From Hymenopus coronatus (Eukaryota > Arthropoda > Insecta > Mantodea > Hymenopodidae), in the NCBI GenBank assembly GCA_030762935.1, contig CM060887.1, positions 15,244,501-15,308,500 on the forward strand: a stretch of 64,000 bases of DNA. Direction: 5' to 3'. Shown here piece by piece: positions 33,052 to 44,635 of this stretch. The notes beneath the pieces were generated by a model, which worked only from the letters and a program-made list of their open reading frames with translations, did no database searches and was not told the DNA's origin. The position numbers were made by a program, and so were the translations under genes. Position 1 is the first letter of the stretch. Each line of letters starts with the position of its first letter.

Positions 33052-33892
33052 TCTGATGTGTTTCACTCACATGAATTTCTCTAGCTACTCTAAAAACAAA
33101 CGTCTTACAAAAGATAATTCTGTTTTCAACACCACATTAGCAGAATTTTGTTACTTCCTTATAAGTAGACTGGAACTAAGGGAATGCACTAGTCTAAAGT
33201 GATAGTCAAATGTTTTAAAAGCTGTCGTTATGCGATTGTCATTGCAAATCTCCTCTTTGCTTGGCTAGGTATAGAACAAAAGAAAAACGAACACTCCCAT
33301 CTGTGAAAAGTATAAGTACCTCACAACTGAAGTTAATAACAAGGAATACCTCTAAAACGGTAAGTTCCACGAAAATAATCTATATGACATAACTTGTGTT
33401 TATTTCTATCTCTTACGGTTTATTAGGTATTCTAAATTAAGCAAAATTCTTCCAGAATAAACAGGTCTTTAGGAGCTATTCCCAGAAAATTCAAGATAAA
33501 CATTTTACTTGTAATAGAAATGGCTTTAATATGCGATATTTTAATCAAAATCGTTAGAGGCATTATTAAGAAAAACAACATTTTCGAAAATGTTCCATGT
33601 AAAGGGTAGTTACGGGTGGGGGAAGGGGGTTTCTTGAAAATCATGTCGCATCCTTGGAAGACACTAAACTTAAATACCAAATTTGGTATTTAACCGTCTT
33701 TTCGTTTTTGAGTTATGCTGTCCAAAGTCACACACAGACAGACTGACACACACATACACAGGGACCTGTTTCTGAAAATGCTTTTACTGGATTCAGGGGG
33801 TCCTAAAGCATATATTTCCGGTGAAATCTAAACATCGAATTTTTGGGTGGAATACAATACTTCTCTATCCCTATGTACGTTCTAGAGAAAGT
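33052..33892 (+). mobile_element. R850 element, full-length, variant II
   Basis: TCTGATGTGTTTCACTCACATGAATTTCTC at the 5' end, variant II middle (TTGGCTAGGTATAGAAC, CACTCCCATCTGTG). The 3' end TCTATCCCTATGTACGTTCTAGAGAAAGT has a shortened hairpin. Confidence 0.92.
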
Positions 33893-33897
33893 AAAAA

Positions 33898-33951
33898 GTT
33901 ACTTGTAGAACAGCTAGAGAAAGTCATGTGAGTGTAACACATCAGAAACTT
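33898..33951 (-). mobile_element. R850 terminal scrap
   Basis: CTTGTAGAACAGCTAGAGAAAG, TCATGTGAGTGTAACACATCAGA is the variant II 5' end. It sits directly against the 3' hairpin end of the previous copy. Confidence 0.85.
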
Positions 33952-34294
33952 TTGGTTCCCCTGATCGATTGCTGTGTTAAGACAAGTATGTGAGTACGAA
34001 AGACGACCGTTGGAAGTGGATGCTGGCAGAAGGTAAGGGATGCGCGTCCCTCTAGACAGGCGCCGACACGCTCCCTCCCCGTCCCTATCAAACAGGGTTA
34101 TTTACAATGTTTATGCTACATTCGTCGCAGCTTCAGTTCAAGCAAACACCAATCCTGCGCTAAATTACTGCAATAAAACAGCTTTCTGCCGTGACACTGG
34201 CTTTAATACGTCATCAGTAAGGGAGAAAGTGATTTTTACTTAAGAATACATGCAGCTGAAGTTCCTAAATTCTACATTTATTAAGATATATTTG
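33952..34294. other. Unassigned GC-richer patch
   Basis: 34020-34090 is GC-rich and contains GGCAGAAGGTAAGGG, which resembles a splice donor (AAG|GTAAGG). A 67-codon frame at 34040-34243 has no recognisable domain. No exon is claimed. Confidence 0.3.
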
Positions 34295-34360
34295 TACGTT
34301 CTCGGCGCGTGTTATGCACATAGCATGTAAGAAGGTATTGAATTCCACCCAAAAATGCAA
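34295..34360 (-). mobile_element. R850 fragment, hairpin end
   Basis: TATGCACATAGCATG...GAAGGTATTGAATTCCACCC matches the hairpin-proximal 65 bp. It is cut off before a family A SINE. Confidence 0.7.
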
Positions 34361-34380
34361 CAAAAAAAGCAGAAAAAACA

Positions 34381-34618
34381 GCCCGCCTGGGTAGTGTGGT
34401 GATAGCGTGTCTCCTCACATTAAAAAGGTCGCGAGTTCGAATCTCGCTTAGGGTGAGTTACACGGATAAGGCTTTTTTCGGGGTTTTGCCTTATCCTGAG
34501 AAGACGAATGTCGAGTAACTGTAAGCTCCATGGACCCCGAGATCATTTCACCAATTTCATTAATCGTCCGATATGACCAACCAAATTAAAGGACGCTAAA
34601 TTACAAATAAATAAATAT
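34381..34618 (+). mobile_element. tRNA-derived SINE, family A, fullest copy
   Basis: Head GCCCGCCTGGGTAGTGTGG with box A, B box CGCGAGTTCGAATCTCGC. Body GCCTTATCCTGAGAAGACG, CTCCATGGACCCCGAGATC and TTAATCGTCCGATATGACC. Tail TTAAAGGACGCTAAATTACA then (AATA)n. Confidence 0.92.
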
Positions 34619-34654
34619 ACTTGGTACTTATTTTTATTCTTCATTATTTCTTTA

Positions 34655-35640
34655 TTCTTTTAGCTCGATACACTTTTCCCAGCGTTTCTCCAGCTGTTTT
34701 ACGCTCTCCGAAAAGTAGCATTTCGGAAGGTCTTCAAAATAGGCATCAGTTGGGAATGGCCTCTTCGTTAGAACTGAAATCGTTTTCCGCCGACCCTCTT
34801 TTTAAGTAAAAGAAAAAAGTCACTGGGGGCCAAATCTGGGGAATACGGTGGATGCTGTAGTAATTCGAACCTGCATTCTATAATGTTTGCCATCGAAACT
34901 GCGCATGCGTCCGAACTTGTATTGTCTTGATGGAAGACAATCTTTTTATTTGCCAGATGAGGGCCGTTTTTCTATATTTCTCCGTTCAACCGGTGCAATA
35001 ATACTCTCCATTTATCGTTGTTCCTTTCTTCAAATAATCAATGTAGATGATTCCGCATGGATCCCAAAAAAAACCAAGGCTATCCCCTTATCTGCAGATT
35101 TCACCACCCATATCTTCTTCAGACCCGGTTTGCCTTTAAAAACCCACTGTTCGAACTGTACTTTTGTCTTTGGAGTGTAGTAGTGTATCCATGTTTCATC
35201 CACAGTTAAGTATCGACGTAGCAATTCGTCAGGATTGCGACGGAAAAGTTCCAAACCAGCTTCAAAATCGAAAACATAATTGCGTTTATTCTCCATTGAG
35301 AGCAAAAGTGGCACTCAACTTGCCGAGACCTTTGTCAGACCTAATTTTTGTTGAAAAATTAAGAACACTGTAGCTTGTAATATGCCTGTGGTCTCTACTA
35401 TTTAGCAAAGTTTGAAATGTCGATCACTCAAAACCATATCCTGGATTTCGTCAATCATTTCGGAGGAAGTCACTTCTACTGAACATTCGGAACGATGTTC
35501 GTCATTTGTGGATGTACGGCCACGTTTAAATTCATCTATTCAATTGTAAATTGTTGCAAACGCAGCAGCAGATGTGCCATGAACTTCACAACTTGGCTTT
35601 TATATCTTTCGGCGTTAAGGTTTTTAAATAGAAGAGTTTA
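34655..35640 (-). pseudogene. mariner-type transposase, DD34D, 5'-truncated
   Basis: Minus strand. This is the best preserved mariner here. It encodes EFKRGRTSTN and QDMVLSDR in the DNA-binding part and LFRRNPDELLRRY. The first catalytic block VDETWIHYYTPKTK is near 35160-35205, the second FHQDN near 34921-34935, and the third PPYSPDLAPSDFF near 34819-34850. I count 34 residues between the second and third Asp, the mariner spacing. The gene is broken: relative to the 28-kb copy it lacks about 10 bp at GAGTATTAT-TGCACC, which separates the first Asp from the other two, and its 5' end stops at an R850 fragment. Confidence 0.92.
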
Positions 35641-35831
35641 AGCGGGCCATTTAGTTTTTGAGCTAAGCTGTCCACAGGCGCGCGCACACACAATCCACGT
35701 GGACCTTTTTCTAAAAATGCTTTTTTCCGACTCAGGCGATCTAAAACATATATTTCCGGTATGGAACTTTTAGATGGAATACAGTAACTTCTCATACACT
35801 ATGCACATTGCACATACTGGCTAGAGAAAAT
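35641..35831 (+). mobile_element. R850 fragment, hairpin end
   Basis: CCATTTAGTTTTTGAGCTAAGCTGTCCACAG through ACATATATTTCCGGTATGG to a GCACATTGCACAT hairpin and GGCTAGAGAAAAT. It abuts the truncated mariner. Confidence 0.85.
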
Positions 35832-36087
35832 AAAAGATAGTACAGATCTGTGTTATATGTTAAATTTCCAATGCTTTTTCTCATGAGAAATTACATGAAA
35901 AATTATTCCGAATCCTGGAGGAATTAAAATGTAGATTTCAGGATGTTCAAAAACTCAAAATAAGTGTTGATAGAGAATTGGATCTCCACCTGCTGCTGGA
36001 TCAAAAAAGGATGTACTACAGAACAGTATGTACAGATACCATCTACGACAAAGGTTAGTCTTTTATTGTTGTAAAATTTGTATTTTT

Positions 36088-36922
36088 ACTTTTTCTACAC
36101 GTACTATGTACATAGTGTATAGAGAAGGTATTGCATTCCACCAAAAAATTCGATACTGAGATTTAACCGGAAATATATGTTTAGGGTTCCCTGTATTCGA
36201 AAAGGGTATTTTCAGAAAAAGGTCCGAGTGTGTGTGTGTCAGTGTGTCCGTGTGTCTGTGAACACGATAGCTCAAAAACTTTTAGTCGGTAAGATACCAA
36301 ACTTAGTATTTGAGTTTTGAGAAAAATTCCTCCACTCCAAACTACCCTTTTCAACTTTTTTTTGAAAATTTTTATTTTCTTAAAAATAGCTCTAACGATT
36401 TTGATTAAAATCTGTTATATTTAAGATATTTACTTGCCAAATAAAATGTATATCTTCAATTTTCTGGGAATAGCCTCTGAAGACTTCGTTACTCTGGATG
36501 AATTTTACGGAATTTTGCATAACTGTTAAACTGCAAGAGATGGACAAAATTTTATCACACAAAAAATGTAGAGCACGTTAAAACACACAATTTATGTTTT
36601 ATACTTTTTTTTCGTGGAGTTGGTCGTTTTGGGGATATTCCTTGTTTTTAGTTTCAGCTTTAAAAATCATACTTTTCTCATACAGGAATTGGTCAACTCC
36701 TATCCATAGAAACAAAGCAACTTCAGACACGTAGCAACCGGCTTTTGACTATCACTTTAACCTATGGTACTCCCTTATTGCGCGTCTACTTACAAGGAAG
36801 CAAGTAATAAGGCTATTTCAGGTATTTTTTCTCGATTAGCTTGAAGTAAATGGAAATATAAGCTTTTTAACAATAATTTGTTCAGAGATGCAGAGAAAGT
36901 CATGTGAATGGAATACATCAGA
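36088..36922 (-). mobile_element. R850 element, full-length
   Basis: Hairpin end ACTTTTTCTACACGTACTATG at left, GT-rich tract GTGTGTGTGTCAGTGTGTCCGTG, and right end GCAGAGAAAGTCATGTGAATGGAATACATCAGA. T runs on both flanks. Confidence 0.94.
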
Positions 36923-37479
36923 TTTTTACTTAAGCGTATTTTAATGACCACTGTTGCAGGGTAGGGATTATTGTACCAATACAGCATTCTTCTGAAGGAA
37001 TGGTGTGCGCTGTACGATTGACACACGGTTCCAATTGGTGAAGGATCGATAAAGAAAGAGCAAGAACAATCCTACAAATCTAACAATCTGGGTTAGAAAT
37101 GCATTTAAGGCCAAGTTTATTTCTGTGCATTATGAACAAAACCCTTAAGTGGGACAGTTCAGTTGTATATTTCGTGGAAAATTGAAATAAAGTTCAAAAT
37201 ATAACACATTCGGAAGTACGTAAAACGTACAAGGTCGTTATGCAATTGTCACTGTAATTCTCTTCTTTGCTTGGCCAAGAGTCTGATAAAGTGAAATCAA
37301 TAACAAGAAATATGTTGGAAACGGTTTCCTGCACACAAAAAATGTAAAGGTGCTTTGACGATTTTGTCAAGTGAGATTCTTTTATCTCTAACGGTATCTT
37401 TAGAAAATTAAAATTTTACGTAAAACTAGGGCTCCACTACTTATATCTACATCAAGCAAATCAAACATTAGCAAGATAA
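36923..37479. other. Unassigned DNA with a decayed R850 stretch
   Basis: 37226-37430 resembles a plus-strand R850 middle (GTTATGCAATTGTCACTG, AATAACAAGAAATATG, TTATCTCTAACGG) but is heavily diverged. Confidence 0.45.
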
Positions 37480-38155
37480 TCATTGGTTAGGTAGAGTCAG
37501 ATTGAAATATCTCTAGCCATCCAACTCCTGTCCCACAGACGCCTTGTGTGAAAAAACAATTAAATTAAAACTAATTATCCATAATAGTTGCCTATAAAAT
37601 GAAGCCTTAAAAGTACTTACGACATCGTAAGTTGCCTTTGCGATATGTCAGCTCAAATTATTTGAATCGCCCTCCGTGGTGTAATGGTTACCATGCTGAC
37701 TTCATATACCCAAGACCACGGCGGAGCACGATGGATTTTTTCGGCTGTAAAAATCCATAGCATGGCTTCCTTCGGAAGGGAAATAAAGCCGTTGGTTCCG
37801 TTTCGTAGATTTACGGTACGTAAAATACCCTCAAGCCTGATAGAGAGGCCTCTTTCACGCTTAATTTATAATGGAACGCTGAGAACTACAATAGTTAAAG
37901 AGCGTCCATAAATAACACGCCACATTTATTTCAAATTATTTGAGATCGCCTTGTAGTTTACCGGCAAACATGCGAGTCAGTCAAAGAATTTAATGTCATT
38001 CCGGCATGTTAACATGGTAGCTCAGTGGCAGATCAACCGGCTAGAGACCGGGAGATCCGAAGCTCAAATCCCGGCTATGGCGCTGAATTTTTCAGTCTGA
38101 CTCGCCGTATCCAACTCCTGTCCCACACATGGCTTGTGTGAAAAAACAAATTGAC
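37480..38155 (+). repeat. tRNA-like 320-bp repeat split by a SINE
   Basis: The body starts near GCCATCCAACTCCTGTCCC and is interrupted at 37666-37930. It resumes with ATTTGAGATCGCCTTGTAG and ends with a head at about 38010-38080 (GGTAGCTCAGTGGCAGATC, CTAGAGACCGGGAG) plus a further CTGACTCGCCGTATCC. Confidence 0.9.
37666..37930 (+). mobile_element. tRNA-derived SINE, family C, with target duplication
   Basis: The head CCTCCGTGGTGTAATGGTTACC is box A; the B-box region is damaged (ACCACGGCGGAGCACG). The body GCATGGCTTCCTTCGG and GCCTGATAGAGAGGCC is intact. The 13-nt sequence TCAAATTATTTGA occurs at 37653-37665 and again at 37931-37943. Other units of the host repeat have it once, so it is a target-site duplication. 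Confidence 0.95.
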
Positions 38156-38310
38156 ACCAAAAGATAATCATTAGCAGAAATAATTGTATTAGCTTCTTAC
38201 AAGTAGAAGGGAAAACAAGGTAGGTAGAGGTAATAAAAGTGACTAAGTAAAGCTTTGTAGACACTATAAGGAACTCAAAATAGTCAAAGGGCGTCAGTAA
38301 ATAAAAAGAG

Positions 38311-38373
38311 GAAAAATGAAAGGAGCAATATTTCCTTTACCTACTGTTAATAAGTATTAGATAAAGTAAAAAC
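38311..38373. repeat. 63-bp dispersed repeat, copy 1
   Basis: GAAAGGAGCAATATTTCC through TAAGTATTAGATAAAG recurs at 46271-46333 with about four mismatches. Here it lies just before an R850 5' end. Confidence 0.85.
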
Positions 38374-38381
38374 ACAAAAAA

Positions 38382-39228
38382 TCTGGTGTTTACCATTCAC
38401 ATGGCTTTCTCTATATTTCTGCAACAAATTATTGTTAAAAAGCTTAGGCTTCTGTTTACTTCATGCTAATTGAGAAAACGTCAGAAATAGTCTTATTACT
38501 TGCTTCCTTATAAGTCGAAGCGAAATAAGGGAGTACCATAGGTTAAAGTCACTGTCAAAAGCTAGTTGCTATGTGACTGAATTATCTTTCTTTGAATGGA
38601 CAGGAGTTAACAATTTTCTATATAAGAAAAGTACAGGTTTTTCAAAGCTCAGACTAAAAACAAGGTATATCTTAAAAACCATCAACTCCACGAAAAAATG
38701 CATGAAACATAAATGTTGTACTTTAATGTATTCTATATTTTCTGTGTGGAAAGTTTTTTTCCATCTCTTACGGTTTAGCAGTTATGCAAAATTCCGTAAA
38801 ATTCATCCAAAGTAAAGTAGTCTTCAGAGACTATTCCCAGAAAATTCAAGATATACACTTTATTTGGCAAGTAAATATCTTAAATATACGAGATTTTAAT
38901 CAAAATCGTATGAGCCATTTTTAAGAAAATTAAAAGTTTCGATTTTTTTTTTTTTTCATGTAAAGGGTAGTTTGGGGTGAGGGAATTATCTTGAAAATCT
39001 TAGTCTTGCATTCTTGGAAGATACCAAACTTAAGTACCAAGCTGGGTTTTTAACGATCTTTTCATTTTTGAGCTATGCTGTCCACAGAAACACACACACA
39101 AACAGACAGACAAACACAGAGACATTTTTCTAAATATGCTTTTTTTTATTCAGGGGGTCTCAAAACATATATTTCTGGTGAAATCTCGGTATCGATATTC
39201 TGAGTGCAATAGTATATATAGAGAAATT
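38382..39228 (+). mobile_element. R850 element, full-length
   Basis: TCTGGTGTTTACCATTCACATGGCTTTCTC at the 5' end, CA-rich tract near 39089-39120, and an eroded hairpin (AGTATATATAGAGAAATT) at the 3' end. A further scrap of the same region (CAAAAATGCTTTTCGCAGG) follows to about 39310. Confidence 0.92.
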
Positions 39229-40519
39229 AAAAATGTTCGTTTTTAACACACGTTGTTTTCCAAAAATGCTTTTCGCAGGTCATATCAAAACACTAACTCC
39301 TGGTGAAATCTCGACATATATCATTTATGTATTTAGTACTTTTTATATTTTGCATAAAAGAAAAGTCCTAGCTACCATTAGGGTACGGCGAGCTTTGACG
39401 TTGACACTCGTCGAGCAATGCGTGATGTGAGATGTGAGTGGCGGACTGTGGTGTCAGAGAGATTGATGTCAGAGAGGATAGGATATGTGATTCGGTGCTA
39501 ATGCTCGCTGGTGCCCCTCATTGGTTACGCCTTCTTGTGTTACCCTGTGTGTAGCTTAGGACCTCTACACTAGTTAGCGACTTGAGCCAGTCTTATATAC
39601 AAACTGAGGAATACTTTTTGTACCGCGAGAGTTCACAATGTTCAGTTCTTGCAAATTTACATATTACTGTATCTCTGTTTTCTTAGTTTAGCCATGGAAA
39701 ACATTGGTTTTTGAACAGTTTGAAAAGAATCCTTTTTTGCATTTGTACATTTCGCTGTATTTTACGTGTAAAATTGAGGGTCTGAGAAAGACAGTGATGC
39801 TCTTTGCCTACTGCTGAAGCATATCTCTGAGTAATCTACTCATTTCTTCTTCCTCGCTAGTTACAAATCGCAACATTTCGCTATCTATATTTATGAAATG
39901 TGTAAATATCGACATCGGCTGGAAGTCATGGCCTGTGAAATTACGCCATTACTATCCATGTAAGCAATATGGTAGAAGAAAATACAGATATTAGATTTCT
40001 ATTGAATATGTACGGGAAAATATGAATTAGTTTTTATTTGATTAATCTTTCAAGAAGGAAAGTTTATATATTTGTGATACGACAGGTGTAAATATGACCT
40101 AGGTATTGTATGTGGTGTGCTATTAATTGTGTGAAATTACAATCGGTAGAAATGTATGTTCATATTTCCAAAGACGAAGTTGTGATAACGAATTGAAGCA
40201 GGGCCATTACAAGAGCGAAGTTCAGTCCAACAAGAATTCTCTGAATAGCCAGAATATTAAAATTCATACTCATGTGCTAATAATTTGGGTTTCTGTGAAC
40301 TGTTTGTGTTTGTTACTTTGACAAATACGCAAGCGAACCCAAGATATAACCTTCATACATCTATAATCTTCTAAATTGTTGTGTAACTTTCAATAGTGTC
40401 TCTTGTTTAATGCGCAAATGTAGTTATATAAAGGTATTTTATATAAAACTGTTTTGTGCACCATTTGGCAAGCTTCGTAACGTAATTAGATAAACTCTAC
40501 ACAGCTATTTAGATTAAGT
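39229..40519. other. Non-repeat DNA, no gene called
   Basis: After the R850 scrap the sequence is unique within the window. Short direct repeats (GTCAGAGAGATTGATGTCAGAGAGGAT) lie near 39452-39480. No frame beyond 65 codons and no recognisable domain. Confidence 0.4.
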
Positions 40520-40544
40520 GAATACTCATGGATAGTTACAGAGA

Positions 40545-40846
40545 GCACTCGGTTAGCTCTAGTTTAGTGTGTGTGTAAATAAACTGATTTTCGTGTAATA
40601 TTATTTTAGTAATTTCCACTGTTTTGATCAAAGCATGCGAGCGAAGCGAGCATGCGCTCGGTTAGCTCTAACTAAGTGTTTGTATGTGTACAAGTAAATT
40701 TGATTTTCGGGTAATTTGTTTTTATTAATTTCTAGGTTAGCTCTAGATTTGTGTGTATATATATAAACTAATTTATATGTAATTTGAGTTTAGTAATTTC
40801 CATTGTATATATCAAGCATGCTCGCATGCGCTCGCGTAGCTATATG

Positions 40847-40913
<67 letters not shown>

Positions 40914-41062
40914 ACTGATTTTCGTGAATTTGCTTTTAGTAACTTCCACTGCTATCACTGAAGTATGCAAACGAAAGCAGCATTCTCTCTATTGCGTTAG
41001 GTTTAGGTTAGTGTGTAAATTAATTTTTTATTATTTTTTGTAGTTAATTTTTAGACATTTTC
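40545..41062 (+). repeat. Higher-order block, copy 1
   Basis: Four successive unit types occur in the order found again at 42043-42588. They end with AGTGTGTAAATTAATTTTTT and TAGTTAATTTTTAGACATTTTC. The GT tract at 40850-40912 falls in the fourth unit. Confidence 0.85.
40850..40912. repeat. (GT)26 then (TA)n microsatellite
   Basis: Uninterrupted GT dinucleotides run directly into TATATATATA. Confidence 0.97.
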
Positions 41063-41915
41063 ATGTAAAACTGCTTTGTTTCATAATAGCATTGGGAAAT
41101 ATCCTTAGCAGCCCTGTATCCTATAGTATTTTAACTCCGTTACCCCATTTTGTATAACTATTACTGCCTCTTTAGGGTAAATGATACACAAAAAGATACT
41201 GAATACTTCACCGGATTACATTTACAAAATGACAGGCGTTACTATGATCCATTACCCAGCGTGAAAGTCACCATGTTGTAATACCATTTGTAATGAATTC
41301 ATTTTAAAGGTGCTATGGAATGACAGTTTTGCACGTGGAAGGAATGCACTTGAATGTATTTATTTTAAAGCAGTGGTGCAAGTAAAAGAATAGTTGCTAA
41401 TAAAGGTGTTATTGGGAAGTAAAACAAACGTTATTGCCGAATATCGATGGTCTAGGATGTTTTAAAATCTAGTTAAATATTCTAGCATAAATTAATTTGG
41501 TCTTTATTCCAATGGGGATCCAGATCTCGTAGTATATTATTCGGCCTTTAGGAGTGCTCATGTAGTTGTTTATAAGATTTTCGTCGTTTCCGTCTCCATT
41601 ATTCATTGGCTGCCAACATTAATAAAAATAATACCGCGACATGACAAGCCTCGTATATACTGACGTCTAAGGGCTTTGAGACTATTGTAAATTTTTAATC
41701 ACAGAGAAAGAAACACGACTCTATAGCAATTCTGTGGGTCACGGGTGTGCGCTTTAAGCAGTTTGCTTTACTTCAATAATTGCTTGTAGAAGTTCTCTGG
41801 TGTTTGTTTTAATTTGGAGATGTTTTAAATGAGCTGATTATAGGAGTGTGTATATGTAAATAGAGACATTTTCGTGTAAGTTTTGGTAATTTCCACTGTT
41901 TCGTTAGGTATAGGG

Positions 41916-41916
<1 letters not shown>

Positions 41917-41989
<73 letters not shown>
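41917..41989. repeat. (GT)36 microsatellite
   Basis: The longest pure GT tract in the window. The peptide frames over it on both strands are artefacts. Confidence 0.97.
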
Positions 41990-41992
<3 letters not shown>

Positions 41993-42042
41993 TTGTTTTA
42001 TTTTTAGCATTGTAAAAAATTGTGCGAGCGAAGCGAGCATGC

Positions 42043-42244
42043 ACTCGTTTAGCTCTAGGTTTGTGTGTGTGTGTAAATAAACTGATTTTCGTGTAATATT
42101 ATTTTAGTAATTTCCACTGTTTTCTTCAAAGCATACGAACGAAGCGAGCATGTGCTCGGTTAGCTCTAAGTTAGTGTTTGTGTGTGTGCAAATAAATTTG
42201 ATTTTCGGGTAATTTATTTTTATTATTTCTGGGTTAGCTCTAGA

Positions 42245-42290
<46 letters not shown>

Positions 42291-42369
42291 AACTAATTTT
42301 CATGAAATTAGAGTTTAGTAATTTCCACTGTATTTATCAAGCATGTTCACATGCACTCGCGTATCTATA

Positions 42370-42411
<42 letters not shown>

Positions 42412-42588
42412 TGTGTGTGTGTGTGTGTGTGTGTAAATAAACTGATTTTCGTGAAGTTGCTTTTAGTAACTTCCACAGCTTACATTAAAGTATGCGAACG
42501 AAAGTAGAAATTTCTCATTTGCGTTAAGTTTAGGTTAGTGTGTAAATTAATTTTTTATTATTTTTGTAGTTAATTTTTAGGCGTTTTC
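42043..42588 (+). repeat. Higher-order block, copy 2
   Basis: Same four-unit order as 40545-41062, offset about 1.5 kb. It differs mainly in microsatellite content: GT expanded in the third unit (42248-42287), and GA plus GT in the fourth (42374-42433). Confidence 0.85.
42374..42433. repeat. (GA)n-(GT)n compound microsatellite
   Basis: About 18 GA dinucleotides are followed by about 12 GT dinucleotides, at the position where the sister block has only GT and TA. Confidence 0.95.
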
Positions 42589-43830
42589 AGTGGTTTCGCC
42601 AAGCATACGAGCAACATATGATTAATAGAACAGAAGACTCGCGGATTTCTTGAAAAAATAGGTTGGCAGTATAGTTGTGCGTTCGTAAAAATTACAAAAT
42701 GGATTAAGTTGTTTACATTCTGCAACGAGTTTTGTATATAAGAAAATATCTTAATTAGGGCGAGTGAGTGAGACACAACAACTCAAAGTGATCACATTTA
42801 TTACAAGACACGTTCTATTTGAATTTTTATTGCTCAGGTTAGTATGTTCAACATTTTCAATCTGGACGTCCTCCGCAGGTTCCGCAACCTTTACCATTAA
42901 TTTTATAAGATTAAGAAAATACATTTTCAGTCCAAAAATAGAACTAAAATCATTAAACATTTGTAGTAACATTATGGTGAATAAAAGTGTATAAATAATA
43001 CATAAATTTAAGGTAGATTTCTGCTGTTAACTACGCAAACTAGAAATACTATGCTGTTTGTAAACAGCTTTTGTTTCATAATAATATTGAGTTCAAGAGC
43101 CCTGTAACCTAACTTCCCTCCATTTTATTGCTACATCTTGTGTAAGCATCGCAGTGAGTTTGTAGGTTAAATAAATATTGGCTAACAATTAATGGTACTT
43201 GGGAACGGTAAGTTTATGTAAAACAGTTTTGAGGCAAATAACCTCAGCAGCTCTGTAGGCCCTTCTTATATGATTATCACAGTGGCCCATTAGGTTAAGT
43301 AAATATAGTATTAATACCTTATGGGTACTCGCACAGAATAATTTAACAATATACGATTTGCGTTTTATAACAGCACAGGCAAGAAACATCAGTAGTTCTG
43401 TAACTTGTAACCTCATGTTGTATAACTAAATACTGTGGTTAAGTAAATATTGCACTAACTCCTAATGTAGTTATAGAGTTATTAATGAAAACTGCTTTTT
43501 AGTACCTAACTTTAGAAATAACCTCACATAATTACATCAATTAACTATAGCTTTTAAACATTCAGTAATATTTTTGAGTAGCCTCCATATGCTCTGTTAA
43601 CAAGTTCCGTCAGGACAGCCAACCTACTAACTATATATCGCAACAAGAGGGGGGTCAGCCGCAGCCTATTACATCCTTACATTTATCAGTCTTATCTAAT
43701 GTATGAAAACCTCATTTCTGTTTTATTTAGTTGTCGTGGTGAGTTAAAAACAAGAATAACTAACTGCCTTAGGCCAACATATTTACGTAACGTGTGAGAA
43801 AACAAAGCTAAACTCGTTTGCTTCTGTTAA

Positions 43831-43982
43831 TTTTTTTTTTTTTTTTTTTTTTTGATTTTCCTTTATACTGCCAAGAAAAATGTGGAATAACTTAAATCTC
43901 CATGGATCCCGAGATCATTTGCGCATCATTTCACTGATTTTGTTGATCGTCCGGTGTGACCAACCAAGTTAAAACGTCCTTT
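43831..43982 (+). mobile_element. tRNA-derived SINE, family A, 3' body
   Basis: A 23-nt T run is followed by GATTTTCCTTTATAC, CTCCATGGATCCCGAGATC and TTGATCGTCCGGTGTGACC, ending TTAAAACGTCC. The head has been lost or replaced by the T run. Confidence 0.8.
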
Positions 43983-44635
43983 AGGATACCTATCTGTGAA
44001 AATTAATCAAAAAGTGCAAAAACAGATTTTTTGCTTAATTAAACAATGTAATATTTGTAGTTAAATTTCAATTTTATTTTCAATGAAAAAAACTTTAAAA
44101 CCTATTTTGTCGTGTGTTTATTTTTCAGCGTTTTCAAAAATTCAAATTGTTCCACACGATGCAGTTTTAGAAATAAAAGCTTGAAAAAGTTTATGCTTGG
44201 ATAAAATAGTACAAAAGAAAATTAATGAGTTGATTTTTAATATCACCAGTGCTTTTGTAATTAAGTAATAAACTTCATATTTCCATAGCAAAAATACAAA
44301 ATTAATAAAATGGCAATTAAATAATTTTTTTTCTGCTAAACCAACTGTCAGATAAAAATTTCATATCATCAATTTACTAATACTGTATTTATCAGTATAT
44401 CTGCTAAGTAATATGTTTCTGTAACAGAAATTGTATCGCGTGGAATGATTTAATTCAATGACAATAAAATACTATAAATATGCTAATATCATAGGAACTG
44501 AAAATCTCAAAATTAGCATGTAAACTATTCTTAATACTGCAATTGCTATATTAAAGTTTCAAACCAATGCAAGCAAAATAGTAGATTTTAGGTTTTTCAC
44601 AGATGGGCAACCTTAAGCTACAAAGAAAAAAAAAA
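43983..44635. other. AT-rich DNA, no feature seen
   Basis: Strongly AT-rich without frames or recognised repeats. Confidence 0.5.

Larger units (their letters stand above)
40520..43530 (+). repeat. Complex tandem array with GT tracts
   Basis: Units of roughly 80-140 bp contain GCGAGCGAAGCGAGCATGC, CTCGGTTAGCTCTA, a GT-rich stretch, AAACTGATTTTCGTG and TAGTAATTTCCACTG. From about 41062 and again from 43045 the units change to a ~140-bp type (CTTTGTTTCATAATA, CAGCCCTGTA, GGTTAAGTAAATATTG). Divergence between units is high. No coding function is seen. Confidence 0.8.

Noticed and set aside
34020..34045. Splice donor GAAGGTAAGG as evidence for an exon
   Set aside because: A lone donor-like motif without a coding frame, acceptor or homology is expected by chance in 64 kb.
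41825..42080. Frames encoding poly-(His-Thr) or poly-(Val-Cys)
   Set aside because: They are direct translations of the (GT)36 tract on both strands; no biased codon use or flanking domain.
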